Shown: positions 13,536 through 26,677 of the stretch, in pieces
How the letters are laid out: each line of letters starts with the position of its first letter
Position numbering within the stretch: position 1 is the first letter of the stretch
Assembly: GCA_038502055.1 (NCBI GenBank)
Contig: JAXRKN010000043.1
Location: 3,100,001 to 3,164,000 of the forward strand
Direction: 5' to 3'
Source: Tanytarsus gracilentus
Taxonomy: Eukaryota; Arthropoda; Insecta; Diptera; Chironomidae
DNA: 64,000 nt
Notes under the pieces: generated by a model
Seen by the model: only the letters and a program-made list of their open reading frames with translations
What the model was told of the DNA's origin: nothing
Databases searched by the model: none
Program-made: the position numbers and the translations under genes

Positions 13536-15412
13536 CTAATTTTTTTTCTTTTTATTTTCTACATTTTTCTTACTCTTAAAGCACTTTTTGATGATAGCTT
13601 TAACAATCCAGTAATCAAAAAATAAAATTGCTACAAAAATTAAAGCCATGACAGCAAAAACATCGTATGAATAAAGCTGAATAAAATTCAACTCATTTCC
13701 AGCCGATCTCAAGTGCTTCGCTCCATGATTTCTAAAAACATATTCCGTGTAATATGCAACAGTTTCCTGCGGTGTCATTGGTCGATCCTTGAAGCGATTC
13801 GAAACTGTTTTTGCAGATTCGCGGTATTTTGCATTAGAGAGAATTTCATGGATAGCATTTGAAAATTTCTCTTCACAAAATTCAGAGTAGAGCACTTGAA
13901 GACCGTAGCCACGTTTTACAGATTTAATCATGTTCATCATTTGATCTCCGAAAATTGGAATGCCTGAAAGTAGAAAATGTTTCATAAAATGATTTTCATT
14001 TAAATGAAAATTTACCCAACACTGGAATGCCTTCAACTAAAGCTTCAGTTGTTCCCAAAAGTCCACCATGAGTGATGAACAATTTCACATTAGGATGTGC
14101 CATGATATCTCTTTGAGGCAGCCAAGATGCAATTTTTATATTTCCTGGATTTCCTGGCAAAGTTTCATTCCTGTATCTCCAAATAATTTTTTGCTTAAGC
14201 TTTCCAAAAATTCTCACAAAAGCTTCTCGATCTTCAAGCTTCCAGTCAGTGCCGTCGATGTAACTTCCCATTGAAAATAAAATCGCTCCATCAGTTGCTG
14301 AATCGAGAAAATCTTGAAAGTCCTGAGGCAATTTTTTTGCAGGTTTCACATGTATTCCACCAATTTCAATCATCGTCGGCAAATATGGTCTCACGCTTGA
14401 AAAGCTCACGTGTTGATTCAAAAAAACGATTGAATAATTTTTGTACATGTCATCCATCGAGCGTTTTGCATCTGGGAAATATTTTCGATAAAGACATCGT
14501 TGAATTGGAAAATGGATTGCCTTGTAGTAAGCCCAATCGACTAGGTTTATGAATTTGTTATAAAATCTTTCACCAAAGTTCATGTCGTCTGAGTAAGTAA
14601 GGAAGGGATGAGGGACGTATGATGATGGAGAGTCGCTGGAGATAAATTTTTATATGATTGAAAAGGGAAATTATTTAAAATTTTATGTAACGGATTTTTT
14701 AAATTTCAGAACAAAGTTCAAAAATTAAATTTCCGTTACGATGATTTTAGGAACTAATAAATTTAATCTTACTTTGAGAAAATGTCATCGGCCCATAAAA
14801 CAGCGCCAAAAGTTGTGTAACCGATAAGAACGCAATCGTATTTTTCGGCGATCCCCTTAAAAATTAAAAATTTTAGATAATAAACTTTCTTTCATGAATT
14901 AGAAATATTTTCAAATTAATCTATTAAAATTTACCAAAAGCGCTTCATTGTTAAAAACCTCAATAATGCACACGTCAAATTTTTCATCATCCTTCTTCAA
15001 AAATTCTGTCAACTCTGGAGCTTCTTGCATGACTGTATTGACCAATGATATTGTCCATGGAGCCATCATGAAGATAGACACGATAATCGGAATGTTCACA
15101 AATTGAAATGGATTTCCTTCTTCCTCTGAGTTTTTAAGATTTTTTTACCATCCCAATGATATCAAAAAATTTATCACCTTTATATTTTTCCATAAAGTCA
15201 GGCATCTGAATAACTCGATAATTTTCTCTTTTCTTTTGGTTTTGTAATCCAGTGATTGCGGTCACCTCATGCCCCGCATCGAGTAAACTTTCAGCAATCG
15301 AGTGCCCAATTGTTAAATGCGAGTGCATTGAGAGTGGAAAAATGGCTAAAACTTTCAAGCCATGACACATGTGAACTGATAAGAAGAATAAAATTATTAG
15401 AAAAAACTTCAT
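13536..15412 (-). CDS. UDP-glycosyltransferase 2 (frame interruption near 5' end)
   Basis: Exons are 15412-14935 (with a frame break near 15140), 14855-14773, 14635-14016 and 13963-13536. About 535 residues result if the break is one surplus base. The signal peptide is MKFFLIILFFLSVHMCHG, the N-terminal His lies in SMHSHLTIG, the UGT signature starts HGGLLGTTEALVEGIPVLG and continues IPIFGDQ. The C-terminal helix VFAVMALIFVAILFF is followed by a Lys-rich tail ending KKKKN (ER retrieval type). The paralogue UGT1 lies 479 bases downstream in the same orientation. The first coding block hits a stop soon after IIGM, while the next base frame continues a normal UGT sequence (EEEGNPFQFV). A run of seven A on the coding strand sits exactly there. 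It may be an assembly error, a 25-base intron or a mutated allele. All other parts look intact. Confidence 0.85.
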
Positions 15413-15434
15413 TTCGCACCTCAAGCTAGTAAAA

Positions 15435-15468
15435 CACTGAGTAGAAAAAATCAAGTGATATTTTTATC
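15435..15468 (-). promoter_or_regulatory. core promoter of UGT2
   Basis: On the coding strand a TATA-like GATAAAAA (15468-15461) lies 30 bases before a TCAGTG initiator (15440-15435, presumed +1 at 15438). This is 26 bases upstream of the ATG at 15412. Confidence 0.5.
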
Positions 15469-18400
15469 GTTATCAGTCGCTAAGGGGATTTGATAAAATA
15501 ATTTTGTAAAATGTTATCGACAATTTTGAAAATTCAAAAATAGAGGGGAAATTTTTTATTCAAAATTTGTATTTTAAATTTTATTTATCCTTTCATGTCG
15601 AAAACCAGTCAGAAAAATTTACATAGCTCAAAAAATCCTAAAGAATAAAAAATATGCATCACGTGTACATCTCTGTTGTGAGATTTGCATGCGATAACAT
15701 GTGAAATATTTTTTATTAACAATAAAGTTATTGAAATTTTAAAAATGTAAATTTTATGATAAAATTTGAATAGCAAAAGAATTTCCTGCAATTTTTATCA
15801 ATGTCATTTCCATTGAGATAAGTTAGAAAAACTTTTACTAACTCTATTACAAGTCAATTTACTCATTTTCTCATGGAAATTTGCCAGTAAATAAAAGTTT
15901 AGATTAGTTTTCTTAATTAGTTGGAAATAAGAAGAAGAAAAATTCTCAAGTGTCACTTTAGCTGTAATTTCTTCGCTGTAAAAATGATTGCTTTCGAGGG
16001 AGAGAGAAAAATGCGAAGAAACTCAAGTTACAGTGCGAGTTTCCATTAAGAAAATTAAAAATTGCAACTTCTTCAATTTAATAAATTTCTGTATCATAGA
16101 AACTGAAAAAAATAAAAATTCAAAAATGTAAAAAATTCAAAAGTGATGCGCAAAAAACTCCAAACTTTTGAAAAACTTTTTATCGTTAGCAATTTTTTTC
16201 ATGCTTCAACTTACAAAGTCAGAAAAATTTTCTCTTGCTATTTTTTTCATTTTTTGCAGCAAGATGCTCCAGTGATAGAGAAAAAATACCTTTTCAGGCA
16301 TCATTAATCATTGTTTGCACAAGAGTGGATAAAAAAAGATAAATGCGAAGGTTCAATAATGTTTTTTGGTTTATGAAGAGTTGAGAAAAATTTTACGATT
16401 AAATACTTTTAATGCTGCGATGCTCACCGGGTTTTTTGAAGAAATTGATACATTTTTTATGCTTTTTGAGATTATGTTAAGAAAAATAATAAAATTTTAA
16501 AAAATTCTAAAAATTTAAATGACTGAAATAACTTTTTTTGCAAAGCTTTTTGAAAATTTTCTTTTTTGCGTGGAATTTTTCTCAATAAAATCTTTTCATT
16601 GTAGACATTTTAAATCTCTCAAAGTGATTTCAATTTTTCTTCTCATTAAATGAAGCGTTATAAATCGATGCAATAAGCCTCCACAAAGATTCCCGAGTAA
16701 AAGATAATGAAAATTGTAAAGAGCGATAAAACTTTTTTCTTTTCCACATTTATTGCCTTGTTGAAAATAAAATCATGAAAAATAAATTTCCTCTCGATTA
16801 TCGACTTAATGGGATGGAAAGAAAAGTTTTTGGTTGCTTATCAATTTTCTCAGACGCTGCGAGGATTTTTTAAGGTTCAAAAGTTTCACAAAGCATTTAT
16901 AAAATTTTTGATGAAATTTGTTCTTTTCAAACCCTTTCAACTTTTATTAATAACTTCGCAACATCAAAAAGATAACCACCGACCATTTGACCACAGAATT
17001 CAATTATTTCCTCATCATTTCCTTCGCTATAGATTCAATTATTTAATGGAAAGTGACTAAAAAGCTCGTTTTGACATTCATCAGAAAATCTCGGAAATTT
17101 TTTCCCTCACACAATAAAATATTCATGCTGAGATGTGATGAAAAATATGAAAGTGCGCTCTGCAATATCTTTCACTGTCAATCTTCATTATGATGAGCAA
17201 AAAATAAATAAATCAATATTGAATTTTTTATTTTTAGAAAACTTTTTACAAAATTATTTTTCCACAAAATATTTAAGCTCTAATTTGACTCTTAATCCAT
17301 CTTGTGTGTTGCGCGATATCTTGACTCAGATATGGGTAATCGAACGTACAAATTTTTTTTTACGTTGAGAATTTTAATATTAAAAAAAACGTTTAGTTAA
17401 TCTTTTTTTCGTAGAATTTCCCCAAAAAACCTTTTTTATTGAATCCCAAGAAAACTCTTCAGAGTCAACAGACGACCTCACTCACTCTGACACCATTGAA
17501 AATATTTTCATTCAATTTCAAAACTTTTTCTCACTTTCCAGATGTTCACTTTTTTACTTACAAGTTGAAAATATTCTTTTCAGTAAATTGCTTATAAAAC
17601 TTTCTTGATTGATGGCTTTAAAAATTTCGTCTTTAAGAAATTTCTCTTACTCTGATTGAATTTCGATTGAGTGTCACTCGAAGGTTTCTTCACCGAGACC
17701 GTGTCTTTTAAATTGAATAAAACGAAAATTGCTTTCGAATGACTTTTTTCATCCCTCGATCGTAATCGCATCATTTTGAATTCGAGACGCGCATTCATAA
17801 AATTAATGGAATGTGCGTGAGATTATGCGAGAGTAAAAGTTATCGAGAGGTCATAAAACGAGCAATTTTGGGTGAAAAGAGTGCTTCATGAGAAATTGAC
17901 AAAGTCTGAGTTTTATGGCAGTTAATACGACTTATGAAAACACATTAAAGCTTCTTTTTCTGCCTCGAAGCTTTGTTGACCTTTTTTATTTGTTTCATTC
18001 TCAGTTGTCAGCTTTATTTTCACCTTTTTTGTTCACTGAAAAATGTTAATCACGCTTCGTTACGTTCAATTAAACTGTTGAGACGCGCCCTTAAGTTAGT
18101 AGCCTAATTAATTCGCAACGATGATTGTCAACGAGAGGAGTGAAATTAATTTATTAAAGAATTTCTTGAAACTCAAAAGAGAAATTTTCAAGAAAAGCTT
18201 TTGAACTTTTTAATTGAGTTATAAAACATTGTGATGGTAAATAAAATTTTAAGTTTTTTTATTTTTAAAATTAAATTAATCTCAAATTATCGCTGCAGCG
18301 TGCTGGGAAAAAAATTCTAAATACTTACTCTCTCTGAAAATTTCAAAAAAATTACAAATTAATTTAATTAAACTTCATTGATTCCAATTTTTATAATCTT

Positions 18401-19226
18401 GTCATACATTACATTTATTGAATTTTTTTCTTGCTTCTTTATTATTTCAGCTTTGCATCAATTTTTTCTAACAAACATTTTCTGCTTGTGTATGTGAAAG
18501 CTGTAGGGAATAAATTTCAATTAAGGTGAAAAGTAAATTTATTGAGTTCATTTGTGAGCATGAAAGTTTCATCAAAGCTCAACACGTGTGTGTTTTACTT
18601 TTTTTGAATGCTTACACTCGTAAAGATTTTAATTAAAATTTCGGGAGTTCTTTAAAATGGCGATGAATAATTTCGAAGTGTTTATTAAAAAAGTTGGTTT
18701 AATTTTTACTTTCAATCCAGAGCTCACGACTAAAATTCTAACTTCTTTAGCCTTGATTAAAACTCTTTAGAATTTTTTGATCAAACAACCTTAAAAAATA
18801 TAATCAATCCATATTATCCATAAAAATTCGTCACTGAACTTTTCAATGGAAATTTTTCAGTACATACCTCATTTAAAATCATGAAAGGGAGCCACAAAAT
18901 GAGATTTTCATAATTCAATTCTTCGAAAGTCGCAAAAAACTTTTTCATCCATTTTTATTTCTCTTCCACACAAAGAGCTTTCGGTCATGTAATAAAATCA
19001 CACAAGAAAAAGAAATTCGAGACAATTTTTTGTGCAAATAAAATTATATTCAAAGAGTCGTTTTTGTTTATCGAATCGTCATCATTCAGATACCTTTTGG
19101 TTTCTTCTTAACACCTATGAAATTCAATTCAAATCTTGTATCACGAATTTATGATTTTTATGAGCACTGTCGGATCAGATTTCAGAGCTCTAGAATTGAT
19201 GTAACTAAAAATAGATGTGATTCATA

Positions 19227-19328
19227 GGGTGACCAGATGACTAAGTTCTACTTAAATTGTTAAAGGTCATTTTAAATTTTTTCTAACATGAGACTAACCA
19301 CGTTAAAAAGCTTTCATCTAGTCAGCCC
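19227..19328. mobile_element. TA-type MITE, copy 1
   Basis: The left end GGGTGACCAGATGA is matched by an inverted right end TCATCTAGTCAGCCC. The left flank is TA (19225-19226); the right flank has changed to TC. About 102 bases, non-coding. The same ends occur at 22933-23047, 38063-38177 and, more decayed, 26018-26113. Confidence 0.65.
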
Positions 19329-21474
19329 TCGAAAATCTATCATATTGACTTAAATCCTACAAATTTTCACATACACGTCCAACTCTCTACATACTCCCGT
19401 CAATGCCATATTTACTTAACATTTTTATTTCTTGGAGGGTGGATAAAAGTTTGTCATACATGCGATTTCTGAAGGATCATCAAATTACATTAGATACACA
19501 CGCTCGTCAATTTATGCTGAATAAAATTTTGTCGTACGTGATTCTCATTTGATTGTCTTCGGGTAAGTTAAACTTTAAATAAATTGATGAGGGTTCAAAA
19601 ATATTCGAAATTTAAAACTTTTCAATATTTCAAAAAATTAATAAAATTATTTTCTTAATTTTTTAATCTCGCAATAAATCAGGATAACTTTTTCTGTTTC
19701 AATAAAATTTTCTGAATTTTCCTCACATTTATTTTTATTTCCTCGAATATATATTGACAGAGCTTTTTTATCCCTCGGATAACAAAAAAATCATTCATGT
19801 TTTCCCTCAATTTTGTGAAATTTATTTACAAAATGCTTCAACATTTTTCACTTTATTGATTCTAAAATACATTCAGAGAGAAAAGTGGAATTTTCGTGAT
19901 AAATTTCATCGACAGATTTTTCAGACTTTTATTTTGTCAGGTTTTAATTATAATTAAGATCATGATTTCACATTCCCTCAAGTTGTGTAATTTTGAAACC
20001 ATGAGAGATTAATTTTCATTCAGTTCGCACTGCCACCACATGCTAATTTACTCTTGTGCTTAAATTTTCTGCTGATTTCGCATGATAGTGAAAATGAATG
20101 AAAGGGTTTTGAGTGTGCGGAAATTTCAAGAGCTATGAGGGTTAAAAAACAAGGGTTGAAAACTAAAATTTTTGACTCAGAAAAAACACTCGTAAAATTT
20201 ATTTTGTGAGTTAACAACAATCGTAAAATTAAAATCAATTAAAAATTATTAAAAAATTTTTAGCATCACTGAAATTTCCTTTTCAACACTCATTTTCTGT
20301 TTTTAATCATGATAATAAACATAAATAATTTTTACAGACACTCCAAGGGCATGTTTAAATTTTATTCATGACTCAACTTTGAAATTAAACACGAAAAAAG
20401 GTTCTGAGCTCGAAATTAATTCTAATTAAATTGCTGTCGAATATCAACATTTACTCGTGCACGCTCTGGAAATTTTTCGGGCTGATGGAAAAAGTTTATT
20501 AAAATTTTTAAGGGTTGGAAAATTATTTGATTATTTAGAATATTTTCAAAATTAAGTTTTCTCGCCTTGCAAATTTTTTTCAAAGAGGTAAAAATCACTT
20601 TTCGCACCTTTTTCTTTTGCAAATTAACTAAATGTATTTATGTGAAAATCCATTAATTAAACTCAAACGCCTTACCAGACTCATTTTCTACATAATTAAT
20701 CTTCTCTATATAAAAATCAATTTTTGCCGCAAAAAAAAATCAGATTAACTCAATTTTAACAAATTAAAACGTTGCTTTTATGAAAATGTTTCCATGTCAT
20801 GCCATAAATGACACTAATGGCTTCGTTTTGCAGCGCTGCCTGTCATCTACGTTTTTCGGCAATAATATCTCGTTAGAGTTCATTTATTATGTATAACCGC
20901 GAGCATAAACTTTGGCAAGGCATGAAATTTTTAGCACAGGGGGTGCGGCAGCGTTCAAATTCCATGTGGCAAAATTTTTCGGTCATGAAACTTTTTTTAT
21001 TCGTCCTCAAAAAATTATCGCGAACATTTTTTTTGGGCTTCTCGGTTTTATTTTATTGCGATGGTAATAATTGGAGAAAAACATCTCAAGCGAAAATGAA
21101 ATATGTCAGCATCTTGAATTTCCAGCGCGTTTGATCCGTCGCCAATAGATTTCGAGTAATTGAACCCAGTGAGAAATTATTAAAAAATTTAAGTTTTGCA
21201 ACTTTTTGAGAAATAATTAATAACAAAAAATTTCAAATATTATTTGAGTTTTTCCAACTGGTTTAATAAATCTCCATGGAGTGTCTGCGTTCCACTTAAT
21301 ATATCAAGAAAATAACAAGAAATTCCACTCTCTCAAGCTCATCCAATTTGGTTTCTAAGTTAAACAATTTTATGGGATTCCTAAATACATCAAGTCGGTC
21401 TTGTTAAATGGTGTGATGTTTTTTTTCCGAAGGATTAAGTGCGTCTTGGTCTGCACATTTTATATTCATTCACA

Positions 21475-22241
21475 TTAATCTTGAAATCTCGTCTGTCTTG
21501 GAGCACTTGAACTACGTTCATATGATGTTTGCTGTCGGCGAAGTCTTGTAGCGGCTGTCGCAATAGGATTAGGGACGTTAACGTTATTTGTGCAATTACA
21601 GATGGTGTCAATGAGACTTCGTGCTAAACTACGTGCTCGTGTTACAACTCTTTTGTTTTTATCCTTCAGACCCGACATGAAGGCGTTCAAATTCTTTTCT
21701 CGTGCCTCTTCGTCCTGCAGAATCGAAAAAAGATGAAGAAATAATTAATGAGCTGACGACAATTCTTTTTCTTATGGGGATTGTGAGCCAGTTATGAAAT
21801 TTTGTAGTGTGATCAGTAAAGGAATTTAAAACATTAACCAATTATAATTTTATATTTAGTTACTTCTGGGCCCATAACCTGTTTTTTAGAAATAAAATCA
21901 AAACCTTGAATGTTTAAATAAAAATAAGTCTTAAAAAAAAATATTTTGCATCCGAACACTCAAGTTAAAATGCATAAAAATCCTTCATATTTTACATTAA
22001 CATAAATTTCCATACTCACCGCCTTCTTATCGAGTCTCTCTTGTGCGATTCTTTCTGCTTCATTAAGCATTTCATGAATGCATTTTCTAAGCTCTTCAAC
22101 ATCCGCTGCGTTATCAAACTTATACTCTTCAATCCTCAGTTCGAGGTCATCTTCATAAGAATCCAAACTTGCCGCAGGGGTAGCAAAATTTATTGAACTT
22201 TTCATGTGCTTCTCCGGCTCTCTAAAACCCACCGACGCCAT
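21475..22241 (-). CDS. uncharacterised 153-residue charged protein
   Basis: Two exons (22241-22020 and 21714-21475) are separated by a 305-base intron with a strong donor (GTGAGT) and acceptor (TTCTGCAG). The frame is kept and codon phase is zero at the junction. The protein has no signal peptide or membrane segment. Residues about 30-105 are rich in Glu, Arg, Lys, Leu and Ala (EELRKCIHEMLNEAERIAQE; DKNKRVVTRARSLARSLI) and predict a long helix or coiled coil. The tail is Ser/Arg/Gln-rich, ending SSAPRQTRFQD. The intron and the higher GC content argue for a real gene. I do not recognise the family. Confidence 0.72.
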
Positions 22242-23146
22242 TTCTTGAAAGCTATGTCAATGAAGCTTTTAACTAACCGTTGAGTTTGTTTACCTGCCAG
22301 CGGAAAAAATGCGAGAAAATTAATTTCACTCTCGAGCATCATCAGTAAGGATACCGTTTAACCACCTGTTAGGTCGCTTTTGTGTGGTTAATTGATTGTG
22401 AAAATTTCTCTCCACATTCATAAAAAAGCGGAACAAATGTTTGGCTTGAGTACATTCGAGGAAAATTTGAAAATCGATATAGAAAATTTGTAATTTAGAG
22501 CATTAAAGGCTCAAAATGTAATCAGTGTTGTTGTTTGCGCGACACGCTCGAAATTTAATTTAAGAATTTTAAAGGGATGGAAGTCCTACATTAATTCATG
22601 AAACTCAAATTTTTCATCATGACAGGAACATCACTCAAAGCCATCATGTTCACTCAACCGTCGGTCAAAATTGCCTAAATATTCACCACGCACAAATTTC
22701 AACACCGACCAAGCTCGCAGAAAATTTAATCACAAATTGAACGAAATGGAAATGCAAATTTTTCAATCCCTAAAAATAGCGAGAGAATAAAATATTGATT
22801 AAGAAGCGATTGAAATTCAATTTCGTGACATTTTGAGATTCACGCTTCATTGACGAATTTTTTTATTCATCACGTGAACTTCATTAAGGAGAGGAGTCGA
22901 ATGTGAGCGAGTGGGATTCATATGAACTATTAGGGTGACTATCTGATAAAAACTTTTATAAAACAGTTTTGGATTTTTAAAAACTTTATTTTAATTTTTC
23001 ACATTTTTAAAAATGTCTTTAAATATTTTTTGTATTCTCTGGTCACCTGATTTGTCATTCCATAAACGCCCTCAATATTTGCACAATTTATGTGTGTGTG
23101 GTAAAAATTGTTTACAGGTGAAGCTCATGATGGTTAAATATGGGAA
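22242..23146. other. intergenic region with MITE copy 2
   Basis: The 5' flank of the 153-residue gene runs from 22242. A MITE lies at 22933-23047. No other coding or structural feature is seen. Confidence 0.5.
22933..23047. mobile_element. TA-type MITE, copy 2
   Basis: The left end GGGTGACTATCTGA follows a TA at 22931-22932. The inverted right end CTCTGGTCACC stops at 23047 and is followed by TG. It belongs to the same family as 19227-19328 and 38063-38177. Confidence 0.6.
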
Positions 23147-23412
23147 ATGGGTTTGAATACCAACCCTAAAAAGAGTACTTTTATGCTTCTCCGAGTGGAA
23201 GCAACAATTTCTAGTGATATTTATAGATTTTTCTTCTTTTTCATCATCACATTTATTTTTCATGGTTGTCTATTGTGTGAATATGATGATACTGTCATGA
23301 CGACGAGCAAAAATATGGTTCAACGATGGGAGGAAATAAGTCTGATGATGCGGAAAGTTAATCTCGACGGGATATTGGATGATGGGTATTGTTATATCGA
23401 AAATAATAAAGA
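23147..23412 (+). CDS. possible first coding exon of a secreted or receptor protein
   Basis: The frame from ATG 23147 (or 23183) encodes a strongly hydrophobic stretch (RFFFFFIITFIFHGCLLC). This resembles a signal peptide with a cleavage region, and is followed by a charged, soluble segment (WEEISLMMRKVNLDGILDD, then GYCYIENNK). The segment after the signal is GC-richer than its surroundings. The frame runs into a consensus splice donor, GA|GTAAGC, at 23412/23413, just as the open frame ends. No partner exon was found between here and 27.6 kb, so the rest could be far downstream, or this could be chance. It might be the N-terminus of a peptide-hormone receptor, but that is only a guess. Confidence 0.35.
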
Positions 23413-26017
23413 GTAAGCGGGAAATTAATTGATTTCAACTTGAATTAAATTGTTGTGGTTTTTTAAAAATGGGAGAAATTTTTAATTTTGTGGTTTTCAC
23501 ATAAAAATCATAAATTTTCCAAATTGTCCTAAAGCACGTCCTCAATTGTGAGTAACCAAAAAAAAAGTTTGCCGGAACGTGAGTGAGAGAAACATTCTTT
23601 TTCAATAGCCTACAGCAAGGAACTTTTTAAAGATATTTTGTAAGGTATCAATAAAAAGGTTCCATTAACTTTCTCACTCGATGAACAAATTGAACTTGCA
23701 CCCAAGTTAGCGCAGTAGCGGAACAAAAACAAATATTAGTTCAGTGTTTAATAATTTAGAAAGTTTTCCCTGCGGGGTATACATAGATGTAATAATTACT
23801 TCCTTTTTCACACACGCAAATGTTCTGCTTAGTAAATAGCGTGGAATGGAAAAGTTTAATCGATAAAATAGCTAAAATTTAGTTTTTTGCCAAAAATTAT
23901 TTGTCTTTATTTAAATAAAATTTTCAAAAATATTAAAATGCGAAAAAATTTTTGGTGAATTTTAAATTTGTGGTGAGCTTTTTTATCCTCACCTCTTTCA
24001 CATTTTTATTGCATTAAAATTTTTAATTAAGAACTTTAAGCTTTGAAAATTCCACCGAGAATCCGGCAGTGATTATTTTGTAATTTTTTCTAAGCCTTAA
24101 TGTCGCACGTGCTTCACTCAGTTTTTTCTATATTTTTTATCAACCATAAACAAAATCATTATTGTTCTTTCTTTCGATCTACTGAAAGCTTTTTTATGAC
24201 TTTTTGTCCTTACACACGCCTGAACCTTCTTTCAGCAGCGTATCCATGTCACAAATCAATGTCTCTTTTTTAGATATAATTTTATATTTCATCTAGAGCT
24301 TCCCTCATGAATTATTCGGCGACGGTTTATTAAGAATGAATCCAAAGAAGATTATTGAGTGGTGAAATTGAAGTCGATAAAACATGTGTGAATGAGTTTT
24401 TTGCGTAGGCTGAAGAGCTTACAGAATTTCGAAGATTATATCATAAGAAATATATTTACAGAGAAAACATAAAAAGCGTAAAATATTGGAAATTTCGTAT
24501 CGAGAATGTTAAGAAAATTATTTGACATTCAAATTTTCGATGTTTGAAGGATTTTCTGTTGGCAGAGAAAGCATTTTTATGTCGTAATAAAATAAAAATA
24601 AAAACTTTTTGAGCTTACGACTGTCAAAAATTGTGTGGCAAACACTCAAAGTTGACATGAGAATCAGCAGGGGAGGGTTGAGCGGGAAAAAATGTCAAGT
24701 GCTTAAAAGCCAAAATTTTATTGCGATGTTAAAGCTTTAAAATTAGTTAAAGTTAATACTTTTGACTTTAAATTTATATTTTTTTGTGCATCCCAAAAGT
24801 TCGACCCACAACTAAATCTTTTAATTTTTTAATTTATTGCGTAAAAATAATCCGCCCAGTAAATTCAATCAAGGGACAACATAAAAAATTACCGAGATAA
24901 TTTAAAGGTCGGGTTGGTCTTTTAGTAATTCAATCTTGTATTCTCTTTTTTCCATACTTCACGAAGCAATAAATATTACTTGGTCAGTTCAGTAAACATG
25001 ATAAATTTTACAGCAATGAAAGAGAAAATGAAGACATGAGAGAGAATGTCATGAGCTCGGTTCACTTGATAGAAAGGTTTGCAGAGCAGTTAATCCTTTC
25101 TAATTAAAGTTGTTGGAAGTTTTGTGGCATACATTTTAGTGGTTGGATATTTACTGAGTCTTTACATGAAAGCTCTGTAAATGCTAAAGGGCGATTTGCG
25201 TTGAAGAGAAAACGTAAATACAGCTTTTAGGGTAGACATGGGAATTAAATCAAAAACTGAAGGTAAATCAGAGAACTAAAATCCAGGGCATTAAAAAATA
25301 TATTCCATTAAAATTACAGCTTTAAAATTTTTTATACTTCATTATTAGTTTCAAGCAAAAGCTTTAAGATTTTTTAAATTTTTAAGTTTTTTTACAGAAA
25401 TAACTTTTTATGAACATGAATAAAATTAAAATAATAAAAAGCTCTAAAATAAATCAATTAAATTAATTCAAACCCCCTTAAAAGCTTTTCTAAAAGCTTC
25501 AAATTTAAATTAAGAGCTTTCAATTTAAAAATTTCTTACAAAGCTTTTTTCAATCTTCTCGCTCCGAACAAAAAAACTAAGCTCAAAGACCCTTAAGGGC
25601 ATTAAATTTTCCTTGTCAGTCATCACAATCCTTTTTCTCAATAATCTCTGATTTGAAAGCTCACAAAAGACTCTTAAAAAACTTTTAAGTGCTTATCATG
25701 TGCGAAATTTTTCTCCTTTTTATAAAAATTCTCTTTCAGATGTTCTTTTTATTATTCACAGTGTTTAACGCTTTTGTGAATATTCGTTTGGAAATGATTT
25801 TGTAAAATGTAACCGTACTTCAGGTGAATGATATGAAGTCGAGCATCATTCAATGTTCACAGTGAATAATAATTTAAAGCATGACATTAAGTGAACTTTA
25901 ATACATCTACGTTGACTCGATGGAAAAAATGTAGAACAAAAGGCAAAAAACTTGAAATTGCTTTCATGCTCTATTTTTTTAATAAACTTTTATTCTGCAT
26001 TTAAATTCTCAAATTTA

Positions 26018-26113
26018 GGGGGACTTTAATTTTCAAATTACCTAGTTAATGACTTTTTAATTAATTTTATATTTATTTTGTAATAAATATCAAAATTTTC
26101 AAGATGGTCAGCC
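26018..26113. mobile_element. decayed TA-type MITE, copy 4
   Basis: The right end ATGGTCAGCC followed by TA (26114-26115) matches the other copies well. The left end GGGGGAC after TA (26016-26017) matches weakly. The inner arms TTTTCAAATTA and TCAAAATTTTCAA are partly complementary. Confidence 0.35.
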
Positions 26114-26677
26114 TAGAAAAAAACAACAAAGCCAAGATTTAAAATTTAATTATTTTTCTCCGTAAGATTTTTCATTAAAAAATTCAATTTACGCTTTTAA
26201 CGTTGACGCTGTACGTTTGTGTAATTTTTCTATTTTCCATATCAACTTTTTTCTCTTCTTCCTTCCGTTCAACGATGAAAATAATTTTTTCATATACGTT
26301 CTTTTTTGAAGCGAACGTTTGAGAATCGACAGCCGTGGGGAATGTTTTGTATATTTCTTTATAATGATTATTCGTTAAGTGTTCTGACTTAAATTTACCT
26401 CAAATAATTTTTCTTATAGCACGTCTGTGAGTTTATTTTTTTTATTATCCAACAAATCTTGTGCTTGTTATTTTTTCACATTTATTTTTTTGTGTATGTT
26501 CTTTTCCCTAATGGGTTATTGTTGAACACTTTTTTTATATAGTCTACGAATTTTATTTGTCAAATCAATATTTGCTTTCACGTCAACGAGTAAATTTTTA
26601 TTTCATTTCACTAATTTTCGGTAAATCTCAAAAATATTTCTCGATTTCTTAATTTGAATTAAAATTTAAAATTTCTT

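Larger units (their letters stand above)
15413..21474. other. gene-poor region, about 6 kb
   Basis: Apart from the UGT2 promoter and a MITE at 19227-19328, nothing is recognisable. Short open frames (for example 16809-17060 and 19754-19957) have AT-driven composition and no family features. A somewhat GC-richer island around 20820-21140 includes an 81-codon frame (20889-21134) with no recognisable similarity and no clear splice partners. No tRNA-like or satellite structure was seen. Confidence 0.5.

Noticed and set aside
16809..17060. 83-codon open frame
   Set aside because: AT-driven composition, no family likeness, no splice partners; many such frames occur in the deserts.
20889..21134. 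81-codon frame in a GC-richer patch
   Set aside because: No signal peptide, domain or splice context; kept only as a note on the region.
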